A DNA stretch of 64,000 bases from an uncultured Bacteroidota bacterium (GCA_902771735.1 CACXXO010000002.1:62001-126000), one strand, 5' to 3'; positions 19,201 to 27,359 are shown, counted from the stretch's first letter. Notes: generated from the letters alone by a model not told the origin. Numbers and translations: made by a program.

Positions 19201-19456
19201 CGGCAGTTACCAGATTTGTATTTCGGGAGTGCAAGGCATCGACAAGAACTGCGCTTATCACCTTGAATTGCTGAAGAATCCCCTGTTGGCCAAAGTGGGT
19301 GTGGACGTCAAAGGACCCATAACCAAACCCAAAATCAGTCTTGGGAAGGTGATTTATGCCGACCTCTTCCGTCCAAAACGCCAGGGTGTGGCGGAAAAGA
19401 AAGCGCTGGAGATAAAGAGCAAGGTGCGTCAAGCGCTTGAGGCCAATGTGAGATAA
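16289..19456 (+). CDS. AsmA-like large envelope protein
   Basis: 1055 residues with one N-terminal membrane anchor (about residues 10-32, GSVVGLVIVVFAVALWLVF) and a huge periplasmic part of repeated beta strands. This is the layout of AsmA/TamB/YhdP-like proteins, which form bridge-like grooves that move lipids between membranes. Segments such as GTIALADGRYYAPKM, VTLNGRVDDLLGDMRVDAKIKGTL and LNFTSDYADIDQLM fit the AsmA C-terminal repeats. It follows the small lipoprotein by 4 bases and precedes DUF4199 and a glycosyltransferase. The lipid-transport role is inferred from the family. Confidence 0.82.
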   Translation: MKIKKGWKITWITLGSVVGLVIVVFAVALWLVFTPSKLTKIVNSLAGNFITCEAQFGNVDLTLLSTFPDAGLKIENVVIVNPGKGPVRDGEQNDTVAKIGSLTVGIDVKAFLKENKVIVHQVALDDATANLYIAEDGTANFDIFPKSDDTTSSESKLPEVIDLKKIKIDNLNATFLNCKEGLMSAEVAGLDMNLKGSMEQEDIVADLKLKIDEVFFSQGGDTASTLLAHVKGLEMNVDGTKEGETIDADIKIGGKNVDLEQIDSAGNHTLKGALDDLLLKAKGKGDMDEMRCELKLGVEKGTLNAAGTEMVNAKLSESKKDLLNVDMPDVVVNLNKKEVWLSDSKIKIDDYALMLNGQCFLATEGRPLTMDMAAETVGSWRVKSLLDIVPERYVGFRKGMEMDGDVSFGLNASGTLTDSTMPNIVGTIALADGRYYAPKMLPYKINKVKGKLGVDLNLDKRKESHVTIENLKAHTQGTDVTLNGRVDDLLGDMRVDAKIKGTLPLEDIRPMIPKGMKLEAAGDADLDLKANFKMSQLKKQAYDKMKAHGTLKLKDVDVTMDSLRAKAPWMDIALQVPSEGKFAGAHITSGKLNVEKGNSLKAEMENADIDVKVNNVMKEQLAASFDIKMGETEAQLDSTIASMSELQLNGNVRFDSTQSNVLKQYNPRFNATTHNALLFMPQLPEAMRLTEFDMSYNATSCHIKSAKVRLGHSDFELYGEVENLEDWMDNKAMLKGDLNFTSDYADIDQLMNMVSGMGSDPDSLKSMREEDAVPAEANPFIVPRNVDVTLHTHIKRSIAFGNDLHDVAGALTVNDGKVVLDQMGFVCKAATMQLTALYKSPRPGNLFAALDFHLLDIQIDELLDMIPAVDTLVPMLSAFNGNANFHLAGETFLDANYNLKMPTVKGAAAISGNDLVVMDNSDLATIAKFMRFKSWKDKDNKIKIDSLSVEMTCMDDGHGTELEILPFLLNIGSYQICISGVQGIDKNCAYHLELLKNPLLAKVGVDVKGPITKPKISLGKVIYADLFRPKRQGVAEKKALEIKSKVRQALEANVR

Positions 19457-19471
19457 GGTTTAAAGATTAAA
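19455..19471. repeat. Short TTTAAGG-family repeat after the AsmA-like gene
   Basis: AAGGTTTAAAGATTAAA sits between the stop codon and the GTG start of the next gene, continuing the junction-repeat pattern. Confidence 0.65.
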
Positions 19472-19475
19472 GAAA

Positions 19476-20000
19476 GTGAGATTTTTTAAAAGATATAACA
19501 GCACGATTCACGGTAACTACCGCAAGGCTTATTTGCGTTGCGGGATGATTACTGGTGGATTGTTGACGCTCTACATCATGGTGCGCTATATGATGGGGTC
19601 GCCGGCGGAGAGCCCTGAGGCTTACATGAGCGATATCATCATGTTGGTGGCAGTGTTGCTGTTTACGCTGCTCTATCGCAATGCGCTCGAAGAGAAAAGA
19701 GCCACCCTCAAGGAACTGATGCTTTTTGGATTGGGGACGGCAGTGGTGGCCAGCGTGTTGTATGGCTTGGCGCTATGGCTTTTCGGATATGCTGTGCCCG
19801 CACAGACCGACCTCTTCACCCGCACGCTGAGGGGCGAAGATGCTGTGGCTTCGGCCCCATCGCATTATTGGGCTGCATGGTGGGGCTTCGAGTCGGGTAT
19901 CAAGCTGGCAGTCCTTGGCGGCTTCGGTGCTTTCGTGGCGGCATTGCTGTTCAGAAACGAGAAGTCGGAAGTCCGTTCAAAGAAAGATAAAATTAATTAA
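19476..20000 (+). CDS. DUF4199 membrane protein
   Basis: 174 residues with four predicted membrane segments: about 25-42 (MITGGLLTLYIMVRYMM), 54-66, 84-106 (LFGLGTAVVASVLYGLALWLF) and 145-161. This is the size and pattern of the Bacteroidetes-specific DUF4199 family, which often sits next to a GT2 glycosyltransferase, as here. The start is GTG. The gene ends with TAATG, overlapping the glycosyltransferase start by one base, so coupled expression and a joint role in an envelope sugar step are likely. Biochemical function is unknown. Confidence 0.8.
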   Translation: MRFFKRYNSTIHGNYRKAYLRCGMITGGLLTLYIMVRYMMGSPAESPEAYMSDIIMLVAVLLFTLLYRNALEEKRATLKELMLFGLGTAVVASVLYGLALWLFGYAVPAQTDLFTRTLRGEDAVASAPSHYWAAWWGFESGIKLAVLGGFGAFVAALLFRNEKSEVRSKKDKIN

Positions 20001-20953
20001 TGTATAATATAAAAACAACTATGGATATTTCAATAGTAGTACCTTCATATAATGAGGACGAGTCGTTGCCTCATCTGGCGGAATGGATCGACAGAGTGAT
20101 GAAAGAACACAACTTCAGTTATGAAGTCATCATTGTTGACGACGGTAGCCGCGACGGCACATGGAAAGCCGCCGAGAAACTTCACGCCGACAATCCTTGC
20201 TATCGCGGCATCAAGTTCCGCCGTAACTATGGCAAGTCTGCCGCTCTCAACACTGGTTTTGCCGCTGCCCAAGGCGATGTGGTCATCACCATGGATGCCG
20301 ACCTCCAGGACAGCCCCGATGAAGTGCCAGAGCTCTATCGTATGATTAAGGAGGATGGATATGACCTCGTCAGCGGCTGGAAGAAGAAACGATACGATTC
20401 CAAGTTGGCAAAGAATATCCCCTCGAAATTCTTCAACTGGACTACCCGTCGCATGAGCGGCATATACCTGCACGATTTCAACTGTGGCCTCAAGGCCTAT
20501 CGTCGCGATGTGGTGAAAAGCATTGAGGTTTATGGTGAGATGCACCGTTTTATTCCGGTCATTGCCAAGTGGGCTGGTTTCGGCAAGATAGGGGAGAAGG
20601 TTGTGCAGCACCGTAAACGTGAGTTTGGTGTCACCAAGTTCGGCATGAACCGTTTCATCAACGGATACCTCGATTTGATGAGCATTATGTTCATGTCCAA
20701 ATTCGGTAAACAGCCCATGCATTTTTTTGGTGCTGTGGGCAGCCTTGCTTTCTTGTTGGGCTTTGTGGCGCTGATGTTGGTGCTTGTTCTGCGCCTGGCT
20801 GGACGTATTGCACTGACCAACAGTGTGTGGTTCTACCTTTCCATGCTTTTTGTCATTATGGGGACCATGCTCTTCCTGGCTGGATTCATCGGCGAACTGG
20901 TGTGCCGCAATTCCACTACACGTAACCAATACTTAATCGAGAAAGAATTATGA
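20000..20953 (+). CDS. Glycosyltransferase family 2, DPM1/ArnC-like, with membrane tail
   Basis: 317 residues. The GT-A domain has ISIVVPSYNEDESLP at the start, VDDGSRDGT, then the metal-binding DADLQDSPDEVP, and later HDFNCGLKAYRRDVV and HRFIPVIAKWAG. Two C-terminal membrane helices follow (GSLAFLLGFVALMLVLVL and LSMLFVIMGTMLFLAGFIG). This is the layout of enzymes that load a sugar onto polyprenyl phosphate on the inner leaflet. A second ATG at 20021 (MDISIV) fits the family start equally well. It overlaps ychF by 4 bases. The sugar is unknown. Confidence 0.9.
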   Translation: MYNIKTTMDISIVVPSYNEDESLPHLAEWIDRVMKEHNFSYEVIIVDDGSRDGTWKAAEKLHADNPCYRGIKFRRNYGKSAALNTGFAAAQGDVVITMDADLQDSPDEVPELYRMIKEDGYDLVSGWKKKRYDSKLAKNIPSKFFNWTTRRMSGIYLHDFNCGLKAYRRDVVKSIEVYGEMHRFIPVIAKWAGFGKIGEKVVQHRKREFGVTKFGMNRFINGYLDLMSIMFMSKFGKQPMHFFGAVGSLAFLLGFVALMLVLVLRLAGRIALTNSVWFYLSMLFVIMGTMLFLAGFIGELVCRNSTTRNQYLIEKEL

Positions 20954-22050
20954 GTCTGCAATGTGGTATCGTAGGACTGCCCAATGTGGGCAAGTCCACT
21001 CTTTTCAACTGCCTGAGCAATGCCAAAGCCCAGGCGGCCAACTTCCCCTTTTGCACCATCGAGCCCAATGTGGGCGTCATCACCGTGCCCGACGAGCGTC
21101 TGGCCAAACTGGTGGAGATAGAACACCCTGCCAGCGTGGTACCCGCCACCGTGGAAATTGTCGACATAGCCGGCCTTGTTAAAGGTGCCTCCAAGGGCGA
21201 GGGTCTCGGTAACAAGTTCTTGGCCGACATACGGAACTGCGACGCTATCATCCACGTGCTGCGTTGCTTTGACGACGACAATATCACTCATGTCGACGGC
21301 ACAGTCGACCCCGTGCGCGACAAATATACCATTGACCTCGAACTACAGTTCAAAGACCTTGAGACCATCGAGAACCGCTACGACAAAGAAGTGAAGAAAG
21401 GTAAGGCTGGTGGTGATGCCCGTGCAAAAAAACTTGTCGAGGTGATGGATCTCTACAAGGCCGCCCTTCTTGCCGGTAAGAGCGCACGGACGGTGGAACT
21501 TGACGAGAACCAGTCCGAGGTGGCTAAAGACCTGATGCTCTTAACTTCCAAGCCAGTTTTGTATGTCTGCAACGTCGACGAGAATTCCGTGGTTGACGGC
21601 AACAAATATGTAGATGCTGTACGCGAGGCTGTGAAGGACGAAAAAGCCGAAGTGCTTGTCATCGGTGCCGGCATCGAGGCCGACATTGCCGAACTGGAGA
21701 CCTACGAAGAAAAACAGATGTTCCTCGAGGATCTCGGTTTGAAGGAGAGTGGCGTCAACCGTCTCATCAAAGCTGCCTACAAGCTCCTCAACCTTCAGAC
21801 GTTCCTCACCGCAGGTCCCAAAGAGTGCCGTGCCTGGACCTTCCGCAAGGGGATGAAAGCTCCTCAGACAGCGGGTATTATCCATTCCGACTTCGAGCGC
21901 GGATTTATCCGTGCTGAGGTCATCAAGTATGACGACTATGTCACCCTCGGTTCCGAAGCCAAGTGCCGCGAAGCCGGCAAAATATCGGTCGAAGGCAAGG
22001 ATTATGTTGTCCAAGATGGCGACATTATGCACTTCCGCTTCAATGTATAA
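20950..22050 (+). CDS. ychF: YchF/Ola1-type ATPase
   Basis: 366-residue P-loop protein that binds ribosomes and prefers ATP. G1 is GLPNVGKSTLFN, the switch region NFPFCTIEPNVGVI, G3 DIAGLVKGASKGEGLGNKFL. The base-specificity loop reads LYVCNVDE, the NxxE form that favours ATP over GTP. A coiled-coil arm and the C-terminal TGS domain (LLNLQTFLTAGPKECRAWTF and onward) complete the usual length. The start overlaps the upstream gene by 4 bases (ATGA). Confidence 0.96.
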   Translation: MSLQCGIVGLPNVGKSTLFNCLSNAKAQAANFPFCTIEPNVGVITVPDERLAKLVEIEHPASVVPATVEIVDIAGLVKGASKGEGLGNKFLADIRNCDAIIHVLRCFDDDNITHVDGTVDPVRDKYTIDLELQFKDLETIENRYDKEVKKGKAGGDARAKKLVEVMDLYKAALLAGKSARTVELDENQSEVAKDLMLLTSKPVLYVCNVDENSVVDGNKYVDAVREAVKDEKAEVLVIGAGIEADIAELETYEEKQMFLEDLGLKESGVNRLIKAAYKLLNLQTFLTAGPKECRAWTFRKGMKAPQTAGIIHSDFERGFIRAEVIKYDDYVTLGSEAKCREAGKISVEGKDYVVQDGDIMHFRFNV

Positions 22051-22067
22051 AAAAATGAAGAATTAGG

Positions 22068-24851
22068 ATGAAGATTTTTGGAAAACACAAAAACAATGAG
22101 TTGCTGATGCGTGGCGTCAGTCGATTTTTCATTTTTGTTTTCCCATTCTTTATCCTTGTCGCTTGCTCTACCGAGAAGGCCAAATGGGGCAACATTCAGT
22201 ACCACAACACCACGTGTCACTACAACGTGTGGTGGAACGGCAACGAAAGTCTCAAAGCCGGCCGCGAAAAACTGCGCAAGGGTGCTGTCGACGACTACAC
22301 ACAGTTCATCCCGCCCGAGAACCTTGGCAGCGAAGAGCTGGCCCGCAGCCTGTACCCCGAGATGGATCGTGCTATCGAGAAAGGTGTCAAAGGCATCAAG
22401 AAACACAGCATCTTCGTCAAAGGTGTCGAGCATGTGCCCTACATCAAGGAATGCTACCTCTTGACAGCCTACGCCACTTTCTATAAGCACGACTTTGTCT
22501 CTACGGCCAATACCTGTAACATCCTTATCACCCAGTTTCAAGGGACCTCGGCCGGTGACCAGGGCGCTGTGCTCCTCGCCCGCTGTATGACCATGGAGAA
22601 ACGCTACGATGAGGCCGAGGTCGCCCTCGACCAACTGGTGCAGAACCTTGCCAAAGGCAATTTCTCCCGTAGTCAGCGAGACAAGCTCTATTGTGCCATG
22701 GTCGAAGCCACCATCCCGCAGGAAAAATACAAGAAAGCTGTCGAATATATCCACAACGCCATCGATGTTTCCTCCGACAGCTACACCAAAGCCCGTCTGT
22801 CGTTCCTCATGGCACAGATATACCGCAAGTTGGACAAACGTGTCGTCGCTGCCAAATACTATGGGGAAGTGCTCCGCTATCGTCCGCCTTATGTTCTCGA
22901 ATTCAATGCCAAGCTCGGTCAAGCATCCTGCGCCGACCTCGAGCATGCCGACATCGCAAAGCTTGAACGTCAGCTCGACGACATGTTGGGAGACAAGAAA
23001 AACGAGGAATATAGGGATCAAATTTACTTCGCCAAAGGAGAGATGTTCCTCGGCGTCAAGCAACCCGAGAAAGCCTGTGAGAACTACCGTCTCAGTGTCG
23101 CCGCCGCCACCGTCAACAAGGCCCAGCGCGCCCAGTCGGCTCTCCGCATGGGCGAGGTGCAGTACGAAATATTCGAAAACTACGACTTGGCCCAGCGTTA
23201 CTACGACACCGCCATGCAGTGTATCTCCCGCGACTATCCGCGCTACGATTACATCCACCGCCGTCACGAGATGCTCACCGAACTTGCCTCCTACACCCGA
23301 GTCTACACCCGTTGCGACAGCCTGCTTGTCGTGGCGGCCATGCCCGAAAGCGAACGTCTGGCGCTCATCAATAGCAAAATAGAAGATCTTAAAAAGAAAG
23401 AGGAAGAAGAAAAAGAACGTGCACTCCTTGAGGAACTCCGTGCCGACGCCCGACAACAGCAAAACACTCTCACCGGTGACTGGTATTTCTACAATCCACA
23501 GACCGTCCAGAAAGGCAAGGATACCTTCCGTCAGCGTTGGGGCCAACGTGTTCTCGAAGACCTTTGGTTCCTCTCCAACAAAAACACCTTCAACCTTCTG
23601 GACGACCTTGCCGAAAGCGATACCACCGGCTCCGACGAAACCTCCGCCGACACGCTCAACACAAAACTCTCTGCCGCATCTTCGAAGAACGGGAACCCCG
23701 ACGACCCGCATGATGTGGCCTATTACCTGAAAGATCTCCCCGCGACGCAGCAGGCGCTCGATTCCCTCGATTCCCTCACCTCCATCTCTCTCCTAAATGC
23801 AGGCTATATCTTCTACGATGGAGTAGGCAACATTCCTCGGGCCCTCGAGTGCTACCTTCGTCTGGCCGAGGGATACACCTCCTTCCCGGAGATTGTGCAG
23901 GCATTCTACATGCTCTACCGCATCTATGACCGACAAGGCAACACCCCGCAGGCCAACTATTATCGCGACATGGTGCTTATGGGTTTCCCCGACTCCGATT
24001 TCGCCAACCTCATCCGCGACAACGAGTACTACAAAGAGCTCCTTCGTCGTTCGCGCCGCATCGAAGCCGACTATGAGGTTCTCTATTCTCAGTTTGCCGA
24101 CGGGCGCTATTCCAACGTCATACAACTCGCCGACGAGGCCGCAGAGATCTATCCCGCCAACTCTGCCCTCAACAAGTTCTGCTATTGGAAGGCTCTCGCC
24201 CTCGCCCGTAGTGGCAACCGCGCCGATGCCACCGAGATTCTCCGCACCCTTGCAGCCCTGCCTGCTACCGACAGCATTCAGCCTTTGGCCCAGGCTCAAC
24301 TCGAGCTTCTGCAGGACTCCTCATTTGTACTCTACGCAGCCAACGAGGAAATCACCTCCGACGACGAACGTCGGGCACAAAGCCGGTCCTCGTTGTCCAA
24401 CACAGTTTCTGGCTCATCCGATGACATGTCCACCTCCTCCTCAGGAGAAGAGGCCCCCTTGCCGTCCGAAGCCCAGTTCTACCGTTTCCGCGAAAACCAG
24501 CAATACTTCATCGCCATCGTCGTCAACGACCGCACTGTCAAAGCCACCGAGCTGCAGTTCAAGATTGGCGAATTCAACAACCGCTACTACTCCAATTCAG
24601 GCTACAAGGTCAATGCCGCCCTCTTCACCGACACCACACAGATCCTCACCATTCACCGCTTTGTCAATGCCGACGAGGCCATCAACTATTGGCGTCACCT
24701 CTCACAGGACGAAAGTCCCCTCCGCCAGTATTCCGACAACGACTATCAGGCTTTCCCCATCTCCACTCAGAACTACGCCACCTTTTACAATCGCAAGGAT
24801 GTGGCGGCTTACATGCTTTTCTTCAACCGATATTATATAAAAAAACAATAA
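22068..24851 (+). CDS. PorW/SprE-like TPR lipoprotein (type IX secretion)
   Basis: 927 residues with lipobox LVAC and lipidated Cys at residue 33. Right after it comes the signature YHNTTCHYNVWWNGNESLKAG, matching the start of PorW/SprE lipoproteins of type IX secretion and gliding. Several TPR-like helical repeats fill the middle (for example YDEAEVALDQLV, YKKAVEYIHNAIDV, LDKRVVAAKYYGEVLRY, YDLAQRYYDTAMQ). An acidic Ser-rich linker at about 760-800 precedes a C-terminal alpha-beta domain. Such proteins stabilise the secretion machine at the outer membrane. An LRR protein with a T9SS-like tail at 36738 is a possible cargo. Assignment by pattern, without alignment. Confidence 0.8.
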   Translation: MKIFGKHKNNELLMRGVSRFFIFVFPFFILVACSTEKAKWGNIQYHNTTCHYNVWWNGNESLKAGREKLRKGAVDDYTQFIPPENLGSEELARSLYPEMDRAIEKGVKGIKKHSIFVKGVEHVPYIKECYLLTAYATFYKHDFVSTANTCNILITQFQGTSAGDQGAVLLARCMTMEKRYDEAEVALDQLVQNLAKGNFSRSQRDKLYCAMVEATIPQEKYKKAVEYIHNAIDVSSDSYTKARLSFLMAQIYRKLDKRVVAAKYYGEVLRYRPPYVLEFNAKLGQASCADLEHADIAKLERQLDDMLGDKKNEEYRDQIYFAKGEMFLGVKQPEKACENYRLSVAAATVNKAQRAQSALRMGEVQYEIFENYDLAQRYYDTAMQCISRDYPRYDYIHRRHEMLTELASYTRVYTRCDSLLVVAAMPESERLALINSKIEDLKKKEEEEKERALLEELRADARQQQNTLTGDWYFYNPQTVQKGKDTFRQRWGQRVLEDLWFLSNKNTFNLLDDLAESDTTGSDETSADTLNTKLSAASSKNGNPDDPHDVAYYLKDLPATQQALDSLDSLTSISLLNAGYIFYDGVGNIPRALECYLRLAEGYTSFPEIVQAFYMLYRIYDRQGNTPQANYYRDMVLMGFPDSDFANLIRDNEYYKELLRRSRRIEADYEVLYSQFADGRYSNVIQLADEAAEIYPANSALNKFCYWKALALARSGNRADATEILRTLAALPATDSIQPLAQAQLELLQDSSFVLYAANEEITSDDERRAQSRSSLSNTVSGSSDDMSTSSSGEEAPLPSEAQFYRFRENQQYFIAIVVNDRTVKATELQFKIGEFNNRYYSNSGYKVNAALFTDTTQILTIHRFVNADEAINYWRHLSQDESPLRQYSDNDYQAFPISTQNYATFYNRKDVAAYMLFFNRYYIKKQ

Positions 24852-24872
24852 AATCATTAAACCTTCAATAAA

Positions 24873-25277
24873 ATGGCAAGAACAATGGAATTAGAAACCA
24901 CCAACTCGATCAACATCATTACCAACGGCACCATCATCAAAGGCGACATCACGGCCACGGGCGATTTCAGGCTCGACGGAACCCTCGAAGGCAGCATCCA
25001 GCTCAACGGTAAACTCGTTGTCGGCGACACTGGCGTTGTCAATGGCAACATCCTCTGTATGAATGCCAACATCATCGGCACCGTCAATGGCAACCTCTCC
25101 GTCAAGGAGCTCCTCTCCCTCCACAGTACCGCGTGTGTCAAAGGCGACATCCTTATCAACAAGCTCTCCATCGAGCCCGGCGCCGTCTTCACCGGCAAGT
25201 GCTGCATGCTCGATGAGGTGCGCAAACAGCAGCAGGCTGCCGCCGAGCAGGCTGCCGCCGAGGAAGAGGCCAAATAA
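24873..25277 (+). CDS. Bactofilin (polymer-forming cytoskeletal protein)
   Basis: 134 residues forming a right-handed beta-helix: repeated short turns such as IIKGDITATGDFRLDGTLEG, INGKLVVGDTGVVNGNI and VNGNLSVKELLSL. The tail is rich in Ala and Gln (RKQQQAAAEQAAAEEEAK). Bactofilins polymerise without nucleotide and recruit cell-wall enzymes. The next gene starts right after its stop codon, so it is probably coexpressed with the amino-sugar kinase-like protein, which fits a link to wall synthesis. Confidence 0.9.
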   Translation: MARTMELETTNSINIITNGTIIKGDITATGDFRLDGTLEGSIQLNGKLVVGDTGVVNGNILCMNANIIGTVNGNLSVKELLSLHSTACVKGDILINKLSIEPGAVFTGKCCMLDEVRKQQQAAAEQAAAEEEAK

Positions 25278-26723
25278 ATGGAGCAACTCAAAGAACTGTT
25301 TGTCCGTTGGGCAGGTGTTCCCTGCGCCGAATGCCTCGCCTTGGGTGCCAATGGCTCTTCGCGCCGCTACTACCGCCTCCTCTCGTCTCCCCTTGAAGGG
25401 GGCAAGGAAGGAGTTTCGGCCATCGGCTGCATTGCCGACGACCTCCGCGAAAACGAGGCCTTCTTCGCCTATGCCCGCCACTTCCACGCCAAGGGCATGC
25501 CCGTCCCCGAGCTCTACGTCGTCGACACCGACCGCCGCCACTACCTCCAGCAGGACCTCGGCGACCAGACCCTCTACTCCCTCCTCTACGACAAGCAGCG
25601 GCGGGGTGGGGGATTCGACTCCGCGATGCTGGAGCTTTACAAGCAGGCTCTTGCCGACCTCGCAGCCCTGCAGCAGGCAGGCGCCGACATCGACTTCACC
25701 GTGGCCTACCCACGCAGTGATTTCGACCGCCAGTCCATCCTCTGGGACCTCAACTACTTCAAATACCACTTCCTCAAGCTCCGGCACATCCCCTTCGACG
25801 AGCAGCTCCTCGAGGACGACTTCAACCGCCTCGCCGACTATCTCCTCACTGCCGACCGACACTACTTCCTCTACCGCGACTTTCAGGCCCGCAACATCAT
25901 GGTCAATGGCGAAATCCAGAATTCGAAATTATACTACATCGACTTCCAAGGTGGTCGCCGCGGTGCCGCGCAATACGACGTCGCCTCGCTCCTCTACAGT
26001 GCCAAGAGCAACCTCCCCGAGGCCATACGGCGCGAACTGCTGGGACACTACCTCGACGTCCGTGACATCCACGGCGACGAGCGTCGCCGGTGGATGGACC
26101 TCTTTTGGGGCTATCTCCTCGTGCGCATTCTCCAGACCCTCGGCGCCTACGGCTACCGCGGGCTCTTCGAGCGCAAGGACTACTTCCTGCAGTCCATCCC
26201 CCTGGCCCTCACCAACCTCCGCAACCTCCTCCGCGACCACCCGCTCCCCATCCCCCTGCCCGAGATAAGCCAGGTGGTACAACTGTCCTGCCTGGAGCCA
26301 AAGGAGACACAGCCCGCGACTGCAGTGGATCAAACCCTAACCGTCACCATCCTCTCCTTCAGCTACAAGAACGGGCTGCCCAGCGACCCCGCGGGCAACG
26401 GTGGCGGCTTCGTCTTCGACTGCCGCGCTCTCCCCAACCCCGGGCGCTACCCCGAATACAAAACCTATACCGGCAGAGACCGGCGCGTTATCGAGTTCCT
26501 CCAGGGCGAGCCTGCCGTCGGGCTGTTCCTCGACCATGCAGAGGCCATTGTCAGCCAGAGCGTTGAGAAATACCTCGAGCGCAACTTCACATCTCTTCAG
26601 GTAGCCTTCGGCTGCACGGGTGGGCAGCACCGCTCTGTCTACTGTGCCGAGCAGCTCGCCGCTCGCCTATCCAAAAAATACCACTGCAACATCCTCCTGC
26701 GCCACCGCGAGCAAGACTATTAA
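25278..26723 (+). CDS. Fusion: APH/AmgK-like sugar kinase plus RapZ C-terminal domain
   Basis: 481 residues. The N-terminal two thirds is an aminoglycoside-phosphotransferase-type kinase like AmgK (MurNAc/GlcNAc kinase): NGSSRRYYRL nucleotide loop, catalytic HYFLYRDFQARNIMVN near residues 195-210, and YIDFQGGRRGAAQYDVASLLY. From about residue 354 follows a RapZ C-terminal domain: VTILSFSYKNGLP, FVFDCRALPNPGR, and AFGCTGGQHRSVYCAEQLA. In E. coli that domain binds GlcN6P and sRNA. The fusion suggests a kinase tied to amino-sugar sensing for the wall. An 11-residue stretch near residue 38 (SSPLEGGKEGV) looks like an inserted repeat. Confidence 0.88.
   Translation: MEQLKELFVRWAGVPCAECLALGANGSSRRYYRLLSSPLEGGKEGVSAIGCIADDLRENEAFFAYARHFHAKGMPVPELYVVDTDRRHYLQQDLGDQTLYSLLYDKQRRGGGFDSAMLELYKQALADLAALQQAGADIDFTVAYPRSDFDRQSILWDLNYFKYHFLKLRHIPFDEQLLEDDFNRLADYLLTADRHYFLYRDFQARNIMVNGEIQNSKLYYIDFQGGRRGAAQYDVASLLYSAKSNLPEAIRRELLGHYLDVRDIHGDERRRWMDLFWGYLLVRILQTLGAYGYRGLFERKDYFLQSIPLALTNLRNLLRDHPLPIPLPEISQVVQLSCLEPKETQPATAVDQTLTVTILSFSYKNGLPSDPAGNGGGFVFDCRALPNPGRYPEYKTYTGRDRRVIEFLQGEPAVGLFLDHAEAIVSQSVEKYLERNFTSLQVAFGCTGGQHRSVYCAEQLAARLSKKYHCNILLRHREQDY
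25384..25413 (+). repeat. Palindromic repeat inserted in frame in the kinase-RapZ gene
   Basis: TCCCCTTGAAGGGGGCAAGG resembles the CCCCTT/AAGGGG repeats found between genes in this window and order. Here it is read as SPLEGGKEG between the conserved nucleotide loop and the ENEAF region of the kinase. Origin as an insertion is inference. Confidence 0.5.
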
Positions 26724-26753
26724 ACTTATTGATCTTTAGTCTTTTATACTTTT

Positions 26754-26783
26754 AGACCCTTAGACTTTTGGGGTCTTTTTTTT
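26754..26783 (+). terminator. Terminator of the pyrE-to-RapZ run
   Basis: AGACCC (26754-26759) pairs with GGGTCT (26771-26776), followed by a T-run to 26783. It lies within a TTTAGAC-type junction repeat (26735-26770), 30 bases after the kinase-RapZ stop. Confidence 0.75.
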
Positions 26784-26934
26784 ATGCCCATTCCCGAAAT
26801 GTTAAATAAACTTAAAACCATGAGCCAAAAACAACCATTGTTACATCAAGAAACGTCACGTGGCATCAGGCAAGACCGCACCGTCCGCCTTATGAAACGG
26901 TCGGGTATTATCCCGTACCAAACCCCTATTAAGA
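26784..26934. other. Gene-free stretch between terminator and palindrome C
   Basis: A 61-codon plus-strand frame (26784-26969) runs into the palindrome and has no family features, so it is not called a gene. Nothing else is recognised. Confidence 0.5.
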
Positions 26935-26992
26935 CCCTACCAACCCCCTACCAACTCCTACCGTGGTAGGAGTTGGTAGGGGGTTGGTAGGG
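26935..26992. repeat. Extragenic CTACC palindrome, copy C
   Basis: Perfect inverted repeat with 28-base arms (26935-26962 and 26965-26992), centre GT. The inter-unit base is C on the left and G on the right. It lies past the terminator at 26754 and about 175 bases before the tRNA-Glu promoter, so it is not needed to end the upstream transcript. Confidence 0.93.
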
Positions 26993-27166
26993 CGTTGGTA
27001 ACTGGTTTGTAGCTATTTAGCTCCTATCGGTTTTTTTGTCCTTTGCGAAGGGGTCTAAAAAGGTTTTTGTTGTCTGTCCAAAGGACTTTTTGTTGGGTTT
27101 GGTTGGGTTTGTTGTAAAAAATATCCATCTGAGAATCAATAGTATGTAAAATTTTTTCATAAAATA

Positions 27167-27198
27167 TTTGGTCGGAATGAAAAAAGTTTGTACTTTTG
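27167..27198 (+). promoter_or_regulatory. tRNA-Glu promoter
   Basis: TTTG (27167-27170) and TACTTTTG (27191-27198) are 20 bases apart. The tRNA begins 47 bases after the -7 box. The short leader between contains a GCTTTCGAAAGAGAAAGC stem that may guide 5' processing. Confidence 0.85.
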
Positions 27199-27244
27199 CA
27201 CTCGCTTTCGAAAGAGAAAGCACCGCTTAGAAGCGAAAAAACAA

Positions 27245-27318
27245 GCCGCATTCGTCTAGTGGTCCAGGACATCTGCCTCTCACGCAGAAGATCATCAGTT
27301 CGACTCTGATATGCGGTA
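27245..27318 (+). tRNA. tRNA-Glu (anticodon CTC)
   Basis: Cloverleaf visible: acceptor GCCGCAT with ATGCGGT (a G-U first pair), D arm GTCTAGTGGTCCAGGAC, anticodon stem TCTGC/GCAGA with loop CTCTCAC, T arm with GTTCGACTC. The anticodon CTC reads GAG. The discriminator base is A and CCA is not encoded. It stands alone, flanked by its own promoter and terminator. Confidence 0.92.
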
Positions 27319-27321
27319 CAG

Positions 27322-27359
27322 AAGTGACAAACCAAAAAGGTTTGTCACTTTTTTTTTTT
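27322..27359 (+). terminator. Terminator of tRNA-Glu
   Basis: Perfect 12-base stem AAGTGACAAACC (27322-27333) with GGTTTGTCACTT (27339-27350), then a run of T to 27359. The T-run and the following G form the -33 box of the next promoter. Confidence 0.93.

Noticed and set aside
16268..19432. Minus-strand open frame of over 1000 codons opposite the AsmA-like gene
   Set aside because: Shadow frame: His- and Val-rich with no family features, while the plus strand has a membrane anchor and AsmA-type repeats. Similar shadows lie opposite hppA, ppdK and gcvP.
26784..26969. 61-codon plus-strand frame after the kinase-RapZ gene
   Set aside because: It runs into palindrome C, lacks a promoter and has no recognisable features.
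27245..27318. tRNA-Glu 3' end as an integration site
   Set aside because: The tRNA is followed at once by its own terminator and ppdK; no integrase or repeated tRNA end is seen.
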